The position numbers and the translations under genes were made by a program. Source: Brevibacillus sp051967035 (lineage in GTDB: Bacteria > Bacillota > Bacilli > Brevibacillales > Brevibacillaceae). From it: a stretch of 64,000 bases of DNA. A model generated the notes under the pieces. The model did no database searches and was not told the DNA's origin. It saw only the letters and a list, made by a program, of their open reading frames with translations. Location of the stretch: the NCBI RefSeq assembly GCF_051967035.1, contig NZ_JBQCKK010000015.1, forward strand, positions 1 through 64,000. Reading direction: 5' to 3'. Of this stretch, positions 8,107 through 16,778 are shown piece after piece; the stretch's first letter is position 1; each line of letters opens with the position of its first letter.

Positions 8107-9714
8107 TTGACTGCGATTCCAACAAACCCGTATCCGCTGGAAATCCAGATCACCGGCGAGATGCGCTCCGGCTTCGAGGATATTCTCACGCCGGAAGCCA
8201 TTCAGTTCGTCATCAAGCTGGAACAAGCATTTGGCGACAGGAGGCGGCAGTTGCTTGCCGATCGCAAGGAGCGCCAATGGAAAATAGATGCCGGTCAACT
8301 GCCCGACTTTTTGCCGGAAACAGCCGACATTCGCAACGGAGATTGGACAGTGGCTCCTCTTCCACCTGATCTGCTGGATCGCAGAGTGGAAATCACCGGG
8401 CCTGCTGGCGACCGCAAAATGGTTATCAACGCGCTCAATTCGGGCGCGCGTATCTTCATGGCAGACTTTGAAGATGCGAACTCGCCTACCTGGGAGAATA
8501 CCATTCAGGGTCAGATCAACATGAAGGACGCCGTTCGCCGCAACATATCGTACACCAGCCCGGAAGGAAAGCACTACACCCTCCATGAGAAGACGGCGGT
8601 GTTGATCGTACGGCCGCGTGGCTGGCATCTCGATGAAAAACACATCCTTCTCGATCAAAAGCCGATTTCCGCCAGCCTGTTCGACTTTGGTCTCTACTTT
8701 TACCACAATGTCGATGCCTTGCTGGCCAACAAGACAGCCCCGTATTTTTATTTGCCGAAGCTGGAAAGCCATCTGGAAGCGCGCCTCTGGAACGACGTGT
8801 TTGTGTTTGCGCAGGAGGAGCTGAATATTCCGCGCGGCACGATTCGGGCGACGGTTCTGATCGAGACGATTCTCGCTGCCTTTGAGATGGATGAGATTTT
8901 GTATGAGCTGCGGGAGCATAGCGCAGGACTGAATTGCGGGCGTTGGGATTACATTTTCAGCTACATTAAAAAGCTGCGGAATCAGCCGGACGTCATCACG
9001 CCTGACCGGGCGCAAGTGACGATGACCGTTCCGTTTATGAAAGCCTACACCACTTTGGCGGTGAAGACGTGCCATAAGCGCCAGGCGCCTTGCATCGGCG
9101 GGATGGCGGCACAAATTCCGGTGAAAAACGACCCGGTCAAAAACGAGGAAGCGCTCGCCAAAGTACGCGCTGACAAGGAGCGGGAAGCCTACGACGGACA
9201 CGACGGTACGTGGGTAGCCCATCCCGCCCTGGTGCCGGTGGCGATGGAAGTGTTCAACCGTTTGATGAGGGAGCCGAACCAAATCTGGTATAAACGCGAG
9301 GACGTGCAGGTATCGGCAAGCGATCTGCTGGCTGTACCAGAGGGCGTCATCACAGAAGAAGGCGTGCGCACCAACATCAGCGTAGGCTTGCAGTACATCG
9401 AAGCGTGGCTGCGCGGGTATGGCGCAGTGCCGATCCACAATTTGATGGAGGATGCGGCGACCGCGGAAATTTCCCGGGCTCAGGTGTGGCACTGGATTCG
9501 CCATCGACAAGGTGTGCTCCAGGATGGCCGCAAGATCACCGAGGGTCTGGTCAAGCAATGGCTGAGCGAGGAATTGCAGGCATTGAAACAAGCGATTGGC
9601 CAGGAACGTTATGAAAACAGCAAATTTCAGGTTGCCGGCGAGCTGTTCCTGAGGCTGGTGACGGAGGACGACTTCGAGGATTTTCTGACTGTACCGGGCT
9701 ATCGCTATCTATAA
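8107..9714 (+). CDS. aceB: Malate synthase A
   Basis: Malate synthase condenses glyoxylate with acetyl-CoA to malate, the second step of the glyoxylate shunt that allows growth on acetate and fatty acids. The 535-residue length is typical of the A isoform. The family signature is clear as REHSAGLNCGRWDYIF near residues 272-287. The start is a TTG with AAGGTG seven bases upstream. aceA follows after 34 bases, so both shunt enzymes are made together. The upstream direct repeats are candidate control sites. Confidence 0.96.
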   Translation: MTAIPTNPYPLEIQITGEMRSGFEDILTPEAIQFVIKLEQAFGDRRRQLLADRKERQWKIDAGQLPDFLPETADIRNGDWTVAPLPPDLLDRRVEITGPAGDRKMVINALNSGARIFMADFEDANSPTWENTIQGQINMKDAVRRNISYTSPEGKHYTLHEKTAVLIVRPRGWHLDEKHILLDQKPISASLFDFGLYFYHNVDALLANKTAPYFYLPKLESHLEARLWNDVFVFAQEELNIPRGTIRATVLIETILAAFEMDEILYELREHSAGLNCGRWDYIFSYIKKLRNQPDVITPDRAQVTMTVPFMKAYTTLAVKTCHKRQAPCIGGMAAQIPVKNDPVKNEEALAKVRADKEREAYDGHDGTWVAHPALVPVAMEVFNRLMREPNQIWYKREDVQVSASDLLAVPEGVITEEGVRTNISVGLQYIEAWLRGYGAVPIHNLMEDAATAEISRAQVWHWIRHRQGVLQDGRKITEGLVKQWLSEELQALKQAIGQERYENSKFQVAGELFLRLVTEDDFEDFLTVPGYRYL

Positions 9715-9748
9715 AACCATCATATAAAAACGAGTGGGGGAAAAGAAA

Positions 9749-11038
9749 ATGAGCAAACAAACAAAGCAGGAAGCGATTCAACAGATTGAGCAAAGCTGGA
9801 ACAGCGAGCGTTTCAAGGGGATTACCCGGACGTATTCGGCTGAGGACGTGTACCGCCTGCGCGGGTCTGTCCAAATCGAGCATACGTTGGCTCGACTGGG
9901 GGCGGAGCGGCTGTGGAATCTGCTGCATACCGAGCATCATATCAAAGCGTTGGGGGCTTTGACCGGGAATCAGGCGATCCAGCAGGTAAAAGCAGGGCTG
10001 AAGGCGATTTACTTGAGCGGCTGGCAAGTGGCGGCGGATGCAAACCTCTCCGGTCAAATGTATCCCGATCAAAGCCTCTACCCGGCAAACAGCGTCCCCC
10101 ACGTCGTAAAAAGAATCAATCAGGCCTTGCAACGAGCCGACCAGATCGACCAATCCGAGGGCGGCACCGATACGTACTGGTTTGCTCCGATTGTCGCTGA
10201 CGCGGAAGCGGGCTTTGGCGGGCCTCTGAACGTATTTGAATTGATGAAAAGCATGATCGAAGCGGGAGCCGCCGGTGTGCATTTTGAAGACCAGCTCGCT
10301 TCCGAGAAAAAATGCGGCCACATGGGCGGGAAAGTGCTGATCCCGACGCAGGCTGCTGTCCGCAACCTGATCTCAGCCCGCTTGGCTGCTGATGTCATGG
10401 GCGTTCCGACGATCATCGTAGCGCGTACAGACGCAAACGGCGCCTTCCTGATTACGAGCGATGTCGATCCGCAAGACCAGCCGTTCCTCACTGGCGAGCG
10501 GACTCCTGAAGGCTTTTTCCGCCTGCGCGGCGGCCTGGACGCGGCTATTGCCCGCGGACTCGCTTACGCTCCATACGCAGACCTGATCTGGTGCGAAACG
10601 TCCGAGCCAAACCTGGAGGAAGCACGTCGCTTTGCGGAAGCCATCCATGCCCAATATCCCGGCAAGCTGCTGGCGTACAACTGCTCCCCGTCCTTCAACT
10701 GGAAGAAGAAGCTCGACGAGCAAACGATCGCTCGCTTCCAGGAGGAATTGGGAGAGATGGGCTACAAGTTCCAGTTCGTCACACTTGCAGGCTTCCACGC
10801 CCTGAACTACGGCATGTTCGAGCTGGCACGCGGCTACCGCGATCGCGGAATGGCGGCTTACTCCGAATTGCAGCAGGCCGAATTCGCGAGCGAGGTTTAC
10901 GGCTATACAGCAACTCGCCATCAGCGCGAGGTGGGTACCGGCTATTTCGATGAGGTAGCGCAAGTGATCGCTGGCGGAAATTCTTCGACCACAGCTTTGA
11001 CCGGGTCGACAGAAGAAGAGCAGTTCGCGCACAACTAA
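9749..11038 (+). CDS. aceA: Isocitrate lyase
   Basis: Isocitrate lyase splits isocitrate to succinate and glyoxylate, feeding malate synthase. The catalytic hexapeptide region KKCGHMGG carries Cys189. Other family blocks (WFAPIVADAEAGFGG and the ARTDA strand) are intact. The ATG at 9749 follows a GGGGG ribosome site and gives 429 residues. The in-frame GTG 15 bases upstream overlaps that site and is less likely. A strong terminator closes the aceBA unit. Confidence 0.96.
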   Translation: MSKQTKQEAIQQIEQSWNSERFKGITRTYSAEDVYRLRGSVQIEHTLARLGAERLWNLLHTEHHIKALGALTGNQAIQQVKAGLKAIYLSGWQVAADANLSGQMYPDQSLYPANSVPHVVKRINQALQRADQIDQSEGGTDTYWFAPIVADAEAGFGGPLNVFELMKSMIEAGAAGVHFEDQLASEKKCGHMGGKVLIPTQAAVRNLISARLAADVMGVPTIIVARTDANGAFLITSDVDPQDQPFLTGERTPEGFFRLRGGLDAAIARGLAYAPYADLIWCETSEPNLEEARRFAEAIHAQYPGKLLAYNCSPSFNWKKKLDEQTIARFQEELGEMGYKFQFVTLAGFHALNYGMFELARGYRDRGMAAYSELQQAEFASEVYGYTATRHQREVGTGYFDEVAQVIAGGNSSTTALTGSTEEEQFAHN

Positions 11039-11056
11039 ATAGCGGTACACAACGGC

Positions 11057-11090
11057 GGACTAGGGGGATGAGCCTCCTAGTCCTTCATTT
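11057..11090 (+). terminator. aceBA terminator
   Basis: GGACTAGG and CCTAGTCC form a stem closed by further G-C pairs. The following tract TTCATTT is modest. Confidence 0.75.
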
Positions 11091-11135
11091 GCCAAATGAC
11101 GTGATTCTTTTTATAATGGGAAGAGAAAAATTGAT

Positions 11136-11212
<77 letters not shown>

Positions 11213-11217
11213 TACAA

Positions 11218-11250
11218 AAAAGCCTTGAGTCACCAAGGCTTTTTCTTTTT
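11218..11250 (+). terminator. tRNA-Arg terminator
   Basis: AAAAGCCTTG and CAAGGCTTTTT form a compact hairpin, then CTTTTTTT. Confidence 0.88.
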
Positions 11251-11445
11251 TTATGGGTACCTTGATGACCAACCGTTTCCCTTTTCAAGTGAGGGGGACT
11301 GTGGTTTCAATCGGCATGAAACTGCTGGTCTAATTGCCTGGCTTATAAATAACTGTGTGATCTCCTGGATGGATATTACCCACATAATCACCCAAATACT
11401 CGCGGGGGAGATCAAATAGATAATCATATCGTTTGGAGGCAAAAA

Positions 11446-12630
11446 ATGATTCGAGTAGTAAATGTACGGGGATTTGAAAACAACAATATTGTTCCGTCCA
11501 TGATAGGTCTAGAAGATCGTATAGTTTTCCTGGTGTACAAAAACATTCAACACGAAGATATGTACTTCGATAAGCTTGTGAAATACCATGTACATTTCAA
11601 TGAATTTGAAGAGTGGTTTTTTCCGAAGCCGGTTGGCATTACAAGTAATCACGTAAGCGATCATCATTTTATGTACTATGCCTCAACAGAATGGGACAAT
11701 CATGAAGTACGGGTAGAATTTTATAACTTCGATTGTGATACCTTTACGAACAGATTTATTTGTTCAATCAATCTCGCGGATAAAAATGGATCGCATCTTG
11801 GAAATTCAACGATAGCCCATATGGAATTATATGGTATGGATGAGCGCTATTGCATTGTCGCGTTGCCAAAGATGAGTGATGATGCTAACACCTCATCTTT
11901 TTTTCAAGTATTCCTATTGGATAGTGTCGAAAAGAGGCTGTATCCGATACCGGATATGGTGGGGGATCATGAGTTGTTTTCCCGATTCGATCAGCTGTAT
12001 ATACAAGAATGTAACGGCGATGCCTATCTTTTTTTGAAAACGGGAAGATTCACTGTATCAGAAAAAAGAAGAGCTTATCAAGTGCGTAAGAACCAAAATC
12101 ATTGTGACAGGAGTTTAGAAGCAAAGGAGAGCATCATTTGCCTGGAAATAAAGCAGTTTATTACTAGGGTAAAAAAATCGGTGCCAATTGGAGTCGACTC
12201 GATCCTGGATTCATGTATGAACGAAAGTGCTTTCTCTTTGATGATTTCCCATGGTCCTATTTTTTATTGCAGATACAATTTCGACCTTCATAACACGGAA
12301 ATGATTGAGATTGATTCTGGACAAATCTGCAAGAAAACTACCATAGAAGGGGTAGAAAATAGAGTAAAACAATCAGATGGGAACTACTTTCTGATTAAGG
12401 AACAGGGGGAGAAACAGAGGCTCATCGATTTGGAGAACGAAAACACCATTTTTATTACTTCGCCTGACGAAAGAATATTGGAGGGAAATTCCCAGTGTGT
12501 TATTACCAAAAAATTTAGAACTAATGAAATTTTATATTACAGTTTATTAGATGACTCTTCAATAAAGCTAGGAACTGGCTTTGCGGATTTTGATCCATGT
12601 AAAAATGAACTCATCATCTTCCATGAATAG
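11446..12630 (+). CDS. Hypothetical protein, 394 residues
   Basis: I do not recognise this family. The protein is soluble, has no signal peptide, and is rich in aromatic and acidic residues. Short strand-like blocks alternate with turns through its length, which would suit a beta-propeller or WD-like fold, but that is a guess. TTGGAGGC lies at the right distance from the ATG. The gene is distinctly more AT-rich than its neighbours and sits between a tRNA gene and insertion-sequence remnants, so it was probably acquired by transfer. Confidence 0.75.
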   Translation: MIRVVNVRGFENNNIVPSMIGLEDRIVFLVYKNIQHEDMYFDKLVKYHVHFNEFEEWFFPKPVGITSNHVSDHHFMYYASTEWDNHEVRVEFYNFDCDTFTNRFICSINLADKNGSHLGNSTIAHMELYGMDERYCIVALPKMSDDANTSSFFQVFLLDSVEKRLYPIPDMVGDHELFSRFDQLYIQECNGDAYLFLKTGRFTVSEKRRAYQVRKNQNHCDRSLEAKESIICLEIKQFITRVKKSVPIGVDSILDSCMNESAFSLMISHGPIFYCRYNFDLHNTEMIEIDSGQICKKTTIEGVENRVKQSDGNYFLIKEQGEKQRLIDLENENTIFITSPDERILEGNSQCVITKKFRTNEILYYSLLDDSSIKLGTGFADFDPCKNELIIFHE

Positions 12631-12641
12631 ATTGGCTGTCA

Positions 12642-12883
12642 ACGCCGACTTAATTTTGACCCACCCGTCGATTTTTGTTGGTTAGGTAGAAGAGGGGGAG
12701 CCGTAGGCTCCAGTCCTCATTTTTTTCACTGAGTCGGTAACTGTTCCCTCTAATATTGACGATGTGGGAATGGTGTAAGAGCCGATCCAGAATAGTTGTA
12801 GCAAGTATCGGATCGCCCATCAGTTCCCCCCATTCACCGATACTCTTGTGGATTGTCAACAGTAAATCAGACAACTTTTTAAG
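12642..12883 (-). mobile_element. IS21-family remnant: end of IstB helper ATPase
   Basis: The minus strand encodes an IstB-like C-terminus (GEWGELMGDPILATTILDRL then HHSHIVNIRGNSYRL), the part that follows the AAA+ core in IS21 helper proteins. The protein stops at 12650. The next bases, reading outward, contain GACCCACC-type and TGTCAAC sequence like an IS21 terminal end. The rest of istB and all of istA are missing. The left limit is estimated from the TGT at 12642. Confidence 0.7.
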
Positions 12884-13370
12884 GTCTGTATGGCGATACT
12901 GAACAAGCGTCATATAGCCTAATGTTCCAGGAATACGATGCTTGTTAAAACCGTTCACGTAATCGTATAATTCCAACTCCAGGTGACGAAGACTTTGGAA
13001 GTTCATCTGGTTCACAAACTCTGTTTTCATGACCTTGTAGGTGTCAGCCACAGCGTTGTCGTACGGACAGCTTTTCATACTTAGGGATTGGCCGATTTCA
13101 AACGTCTCCAAAAGCGCATCCATCTTTTGATTCTTGAACTCGCTGCCACAGTCGGTATGAAACCATTCAATCTGGCGTAAATCGCCTTGTACCGTCGCAA
13201 AAGCGCGGGAAATCCGTGCAGTGTCCTTGTTTGGACCCGCACAAGGAGCCTGTTGTTTGAGCCTGCTTGATCTAGCGGTCTAAAGCGGAGGCTGTGAGGT
13301 CATATTCCGCCACAATCGCCGCTCTGCATTTCCTATTTTCTTCTAATTTTTTCTTTTTAAACAATTCGTT
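12884..13370 (-). pseudogene. Degenerate IS3-family transposase fragments
   Basis: On the minus strand an orfA-like piece (AAIVAEYDLTASALDR, then an in-frame stop where Trp is expected, then IKQAQTTGS) is followed in another frame by the C-terminal third of orfB (WFHTDCGSEF, SCPYDNAVAD, FNKHRIPGTLGY). These blocks are typical of IS3/IS150 integrases. The second catalytic Asp is kept, but the Glu position reads Asp (AVAD). The middle of the element is deleted. The orfB piece runs in frame into the IstB fragment, giving an open frame at 12650-13123. It should be inactive. Confidence 0.72.
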
Positions 13371-13397
13371 ATAGACGACAAAAGGGAGGGGAAAGTT

Positions 13398-13532
13398 GTG
13401 AGCTTAACGAAAAATTCGAAGAATGTGGAAATGATTAATTACAGTAGGTGGTGTAGTCAGATGAAGAGGGAAAAATATGAAGTGCCAGTGTCAAAGAATG
13501 TGAGAAAAGTGAGGAATGATGTACCTGATTGA
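13398..13532 (+). CDS. Possible small protein, 44 residues
   Basis: A GTG start with a very good ribosome site (GGGAGGGG, seven bases upstream) opens a basic 44-residue frame containing SRWCSQMKREKYEVPVSKNV. I do not recognise it. It lies just outside the insertion-sequence remnant, in AT-rich DNA. The ribosome site is the main support. It could be a leftover of a larger disrupted gene. Confidence 0.4.
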   Translation: MSLTKNSKNVEMINYSRWCSQMKREKYEVPVSKNVRKVRNDVPD

Positions 13533-13733
13533 ATGGAGGTGATTGTTTGGCAAGCTCTTTTATTCGGATTTAAAGGTGTTCCTTTTAAGGGCGCGATTTG
13601 TTTCTGGTAAAAGGCTTATAATTGGCACATGGATCACATGGATCTAATGAAGGTTGCAATGCTATTTTCGTTTCGCAACTAATCTCCAAATACTTCGTCT
13701 ATTATCATGCTGAAATTAGAAAGGATATTTATC

Positions 13734-14489
13734 ATGAAAAAATGGAATTACATATTAGCAGGTGTTCTTGGCTTTACTCTTATTTTTGGAGGAACATCAG
13801 TTTTTGCTAAAAGTTTAATGGAGAAAATCTCAGCACGGTTTGCGAACATAAAATTAATTGTTAACGGACAGACGATTAGCACGAAAGCTGAACCGTTTAT
13901 TTATAACGGAAACGTATATGCTCCTGTAGCAACTGTAGCCAATATGCTCGGGATCAAGCAGGAGTGGGATAACAAGACTCCTGCGGTTCGTTTTACAGAC
14001 CCCAATGCAACATTGACTAGCACTACTTCAGCGTCAACGGACACCCCGCTTGGACAAGGCTTACATCTTATCTGGAATCCTGGGAATACAGTAGTGCTTG
14101 AAGATCGAATGCACGGCATTAAACTTCCTATTCCTGCTCCAGCAGAATTAGAGGGAAAAAGTTCGGGGGTGCTTTCGCTCACTCCCGCACTCGCTGAACT
14201 GGACTACTTCAGCAATGATGGCAAGTATGAAATTTATGTATTCCATTATGGAAACGGAAGTGAGGTTTTCTTACAACTCCTTCAATATGAAACAGGGAAA
14301 CTTACATCGCTGGGAGAGATCAAAGTAGGTGATGCTCCCAATCGCGTGTTTGGCTTATACAGTGGGGGACAAAATACCATATATGTGCAGACTTTTGATA
14401 CAGACGGGGAGTTAAACAGCACGACCCTGTACAACTGGGATTATGAGAATAAGAAGATCAAAAAAGGTACAGGAATAACAGCAGAATAA
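13734..14489 (+). CDS. Secreted protein with copper-amine-oxidase-type stalk domain
   Basis: The 251-residue product begins with a signal peptide (MKKWNYILAGVLGFTLIFGG, cleavage near SVFAKS). Residues ~37-85 (LIVNGQTIS, YNGNVYAPVATVANMLG, PAVRF) match the copper amine oxidase N-terminal (stalk) domain common in Brevibacillus and Paenibacillus surface proteins. The rest is an uncharacterised beta-rich region. AAAGGA lies eight bases before the ATG. It is likely exported or attached to the wall. Its substrate or partner is unknown. Confidence 0.78.
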   Translation: MKKWNYILAGVLGFTLIFGGTSVFAKSLMEKISARFANIKLIVNGQTISTKAEPFIYNGNVYAPVATVANMLGIKQEWDNKTPAVRFTDPNATLTSTTSASTDTPLGQGLHLIWNPGNTVVLEDRMHGIKLPIPAPAELEGKSSGVLSLTPALAELDYFSNDGKYEIYVFHYGNGSEVFLQLLQYETGKLTSLGEIKVGDAPNRVFGLYSGGQNTIYVQTFDTDGELNSTTLYNWDYENKKIKKGTGITAE

Positions 14490-14808
14490 GTCATTTAGCA
14501 ATATCAATTCGTGTAAGGTAATTGGTATGAACTTAGAATTTTGCTAGTCACAGTTATAGCTCTATAAAGTATCAAGAGTTTATTGGCGCTGATCCATTGA
14601 AGCGGTCCTTCCACGCAAAAACCCCTGTCGTCCAGGGGTTTTCGTCTGTACGCCCGGCATGGGCGTCATTTCTAGGGGGAGTCTCGAACAGGGGGTGGCG
14701 AACATCTACCGTGAGCCAAGCGCAAACGGTGCCGATCGCACGGACAGGCACGCAAGCGATTCGTCCGCTCCTGCATGCTTAGGCTTGAAGAGAACGCTTC
14801 CCGGTTCT
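14490..14808 (+). other. Intergenic stretch, no confident gene
   Basis: The first half is AT-rich and empty apart from the terminator at 14617-14647. The second half (about 14650-14800) is GC-rich. It can be read on the plus strand as a short peptide with GVISRGSLEQGVANIYREPS, which vaguely resembles the N-terminal SH3 region of NlpC/P60 proteins, but it breaks down quickly. It may be a gene remnant. Confidence 0.35.
14617..14647 (+). terminator. Terminator
   Basis: AAAACCCCTG pairs with CAGGGGTTTT around a 6-base loop. The T run is short on both strands, so it may act in either direction. Confidence 0.7.
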
Positions 14809-15171
14809 CTAGCTGTCTTCCTGCGGCTCGTTATGCCTGGATTTCCATTTGACAAATTCGATATGCCGCTTGATTTCCGTCAGTTCTTCTTCCGTTAACC
14901 CGTCAATGTCCAAAAAGGGAGTGGGTGTTTCCCGCACAGATGCTTGCCGCCAAAATGGCGTCGGGTTATCTGTTCTTCCATGAAGGTAATCGGTCGATAC
15001 GTCAAACAGGTCGGCGACTTTGGATATCAACTGAGAATCCACGCCTTTCTTTTCGCCCGATTCAATTCGCGACAAAACCGTGTTGTGAATGCCGAGCTTT
15101 TCAGCTAATTGGATTTGTGACCACTGCCTTTGCTCGCGTAGCCATTTTATCCTTTGACCGACTATGGACAT
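14809..15171 (-). CDS. XRE-family (CI-like) transcriptional repressor
   Basis: Residues ~5-60 form a classic XRE helix-turn-helix (GQRIKWLREQRQWSQIQLAE, LGIHNTVLSRIESG). A short linker and an acidic C-terminal segment (GLTEEELTEIKRHIEFVKWK) follow and probably mediate oligomerisation. The 120-residue size and layout match phage or ICE repressors such as Xre and ImmR. AAGGTGG lies seven bases before the ATG. It is transcribed divergently from a second XRE protein, an arrangement typical of a CI/Cro switch. No lytic or integrase genes are nearby. Confidence 0.82.
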   Translation of the reverse strand: MSIVGQRIKWLREQRQWSQIQLAEKLGIHNTVLSRIESGEKKGVDSQLISKVADLFDVSTDYLHGRTDNPTPFWRQASVRETPTPFLDIDGLTEEELTEIKRHIEFVKWKSRHNEPQEDS

Positions 15172-15187
15172 CGTGAAACCACCTTTT

Positions 15188-15249
15188 TCGTTTTGGCACT
15201 ATCATTCTAACAATTTTCCATAACGGAAAAAACAAGATTGCTAAAACGA
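15188..15249. promoter_or_regulatory. Operator-like inverted repeats between the XRE genes
   Basis: TTTTCC-ATAAC-GGAAAA (15214-15230) is a symmetric palindrome in the middle of the divergent gap. It is flanked symmetrically by TCGTTTTGGC (15188-15197) and its near-perfect inverse GCTAAAACGA (15240-15249, 9 of 10). These are candidate binding sites for one or both XRE proteins. Confidence 0.55.
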
Positions 15250-15260
15250 CAAAGAATGTG

Positions 15261-15290
15261 TTGACTTTGCTGAAATTGAAACGATATCAT
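15261..15290 (+). promoter_or_regulatory. Candidate promoter of the rightward XRE gene
   Basis: TTGACT and TATCAT are separated by 18 bases, directly beside the operator-like repeats. Confidence 0.5.
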
Positions 15291-15338
15291 GTAACTATAA
15301 ATATTTGCCATTTCTGCAAAGGAAGAGGGAAGCTGAAT

Positions 15339-15557
15339 ATGGAACGTCTGAACCTCTCATTCATCGCAAAACGAAGAAGTGAGTGCAAGCTCACGCTGCA
15401 GGAAATGGCGGAGTCACTCGGTTTTCGTAATGCTTCCACATACCTGAAATACGAGAAGGGAGAATACGACTTTAAGGCGAACCATCTGCCGATTTTGGCA
15501 AAGAAGCTGAAGTGCGGGCTGCATGAGCTTTTTATGAGTTTGTTTTTGTTGTTTTAG
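15339..15557 (+). CDS. Small XRE-family (Cro-like) DNA-binding protein
   Basis: This 72-residue protein is little more than one helix-turn-helix domain (FIAKRRSECKLTLQEMAESL, NASTYLKYEKGEY, LPILAKKLKC). Single-domain proteins of this size act as Cro or excisionase-type regulators. GGAAGAGGGAAG precedes the ATG at 15339. A longer in-frame extension upstream would cover the promoter and is not used. It is read away from the larger XRE repressor. Confidence 0.78.
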   Translation: MERLNLSFIAKRRSECKLTLQEMAESLGFRNASTYLKYEKGEYDFKANHLPILAKKLKCGLHELFMSLFLLF

Positions 15558-15585
15558 CAAAGGGAGGATATCAGATAAGGGGTGG

Positions 15586-15795
15586 ATGGAATTGGAGGCG
15601 TGGGAGGCGAACAGGAGACAGCTGGAGCTATGGAAAAAAACATTATCCTACGAAATCGAGATGATGGCGCCATACAGCGAATCGGCATGCGCAGGATTTT
15701 TGGATCGTCTCATGCGGTTTGAAACCGAGCTGGAGCAACAAGCGCTGTTCCCGTCAGAACGGGCGCTCGTTGGCTCCAATGCCCGGCATTTTTAG
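15586..15795 (+). CDS. Hypothetical small helical protein
   Basis: The 69-residue frame lies 28 bases after the Cro-like gene and reads as charged, amphipathic helices (LWKKTLSYEIEMM, DRLMRFETELEQQALF). It resembles small phage-type proteins of unknown role but has no motif I can name. GGGAGG and AAGGGG elements lie upstream of the ATG. It is probably in one transcript with the Cro-like gene. Confidence 0.5.
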   Translation: MELEAWEANRRQLELWKKTLSYEIEMMAPYSESACAGFLDRLMRFETELEQQALFPSERALVGSNARHF

Positions 15796-16111
15796 GGAAG
15801 CAGCGTCCTTTTTCCGGGTATCAGGCAGGCAAAGCCAAGCTTCTCAATTGAACGAAGGACACTATGCCCATACGCAAAGGCCCGGTGCGGCAGATTGCCG
15901 ATACCGGGCTATTTGACGATCTTCACGCCGTTTCGCAAGTGGTAAACGGCGGACGGGATGATTTTGGCTGATGATGCGACCGGGCAGAAGGAATTCCGCC
16001 TGCTTGTCCAGAAATACGTCATCCGATCAGCGAAGAACCCAAACAAAGCGGGCGGATGCGTCCAAAGCAATCCGCCTGCACGCTTTGTTCAAGGAAGAAG
16101 CATGCTCTTCA
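15796..16111. other. Intergenic stretch with hairpins and a gene remnant
   Basis: No convincing plus-strand gene is seen. Hairpins occur at 15880-15909 (GCCCGGT/ACCGGGC), 15927-15952 (GCCGTTT/AAACGGC) and 16051-16076 (GGCGGAT/ATCCGCC). The last may end ykuK transcripts from the minus strand. Confidence 0.4.
15909..16022 (-). pseudogene. Possible C-terminal gene remnant
   Basis: A 37-codon minus-strand frame ends with SSAKIIPSAVYHLRNGVKIVK and a stop, then a GC-rich hairpin (GCCCGGT/ACCGGGC) in terminator position. That end looks like a genuine protein C-terminus, but the N-terminal part is missing and there is no ribosome site. It may be debris from the adjoining island. Confidence 0.3.
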
Positions 16112-16609
16112 TCACTTGGTGAATTTGTCGGCAATCGTCGATGCACAAAAGGAGTTCGGTTTGATTTCCGCCCGGAAGTGGTTGGTCTCTGCTAGACTCA
16201 AAAGCGATTGGATAAACTTACGGGTAGGGCCATTCCTGCCGATGTCAAAGTGCAAACGTATGGGGGTATCGAGCTGATGATCGCGCAAATATTGGCGCAC
16301 CTCTGTAGCCAGACCTACCGCATACAGGGCCTCTTGAAAAATACGTTGCTGCAAGGATGAATAGCGCCGTTCCTGAAACTTGTGGTAAAAGAAGGTCCCG
16401 CCGTGTCCGGGGTGAATCACCGTGATGACCAAGGCGAAAAAGGTCCCGCGACTTTTTAGCTGGGAATCGGCTCCCACAATAATTTCAAACGGTCCCTTCA
16501 TCGAGGAGATAGTTTGTTCAATGTGGGAAAACACGTCTTCTTTGGCCAGCTGACCTATCGTCGGACTGTGAAAACGATCAAACAACGTGTTTGCAGAGGT
16601 TAAGCCCAC
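16112..16609 (-). CDS. ykuK: YkuK-family RNase H-like protein
   Basis: The protein belongs to the YkuK (DUF458) family, predicted to have an RNase H-like fold. Visible blocks are FEIIVGADSQLKSRGTFFAL, IRLHFDIGRNGPTRKFI and the C-terminal FRAEIKPNSFCASTIADKFT. Asp and Glu residues in these blocks could form the metal site. The biochemical function is not known. I place the start at the GTG at 16609 because GGAGGG is six bases upstream. The ATG two codons earlier touches that site. The product is 165 residues. Confidence 0.82.
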   Translation of the reverse strand: MGLTSANTLFDRFHSPTIGQLAKEDVFSHIEQTISSMKGPFEIIVGADSQLKSRGTFFALVITVIHPGHGGTFFYHKFQERRYSSLQQRIFQEALYAVGLATEVRQYLRDHQLDTPIRLHFDIGRNGPTRKFIQSLLSLAETNHFRAEIKPNSFCASTIADKFTK

Positions 16610-16778
16610 TCGCATCCCTCCAGTATAGAGGCAATCTGTAAAAGGCAAACATTTTCCGTACATCATTAATGTATGTAATCTCACAGAGAGTATGTGAACA
16701 GGTATGGACAAAAACTTCGCGAAACAGCATTTTAACCAGCATGCTGAATACGTCAACAAAGGAGTTTTCCCCATCGTG

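Noticed and set aside
8011..9591. 526-codon open frame antisense to aceB
   Set aside because: It covers a clearly coding gene on the other strand and has no supporting signals.
13541..13580. Short frame behind GGAGGTGATTG
   Set aside because: A good ribosome site is followed by a TTG and only eight codons before a stop.
14659..14898. Possible NlpC/P60-type protein
   Set aside because: Only a short block resembles an SH3-like start. The rest is not convincing and there is no ribosome site, so it is at best a remnant.
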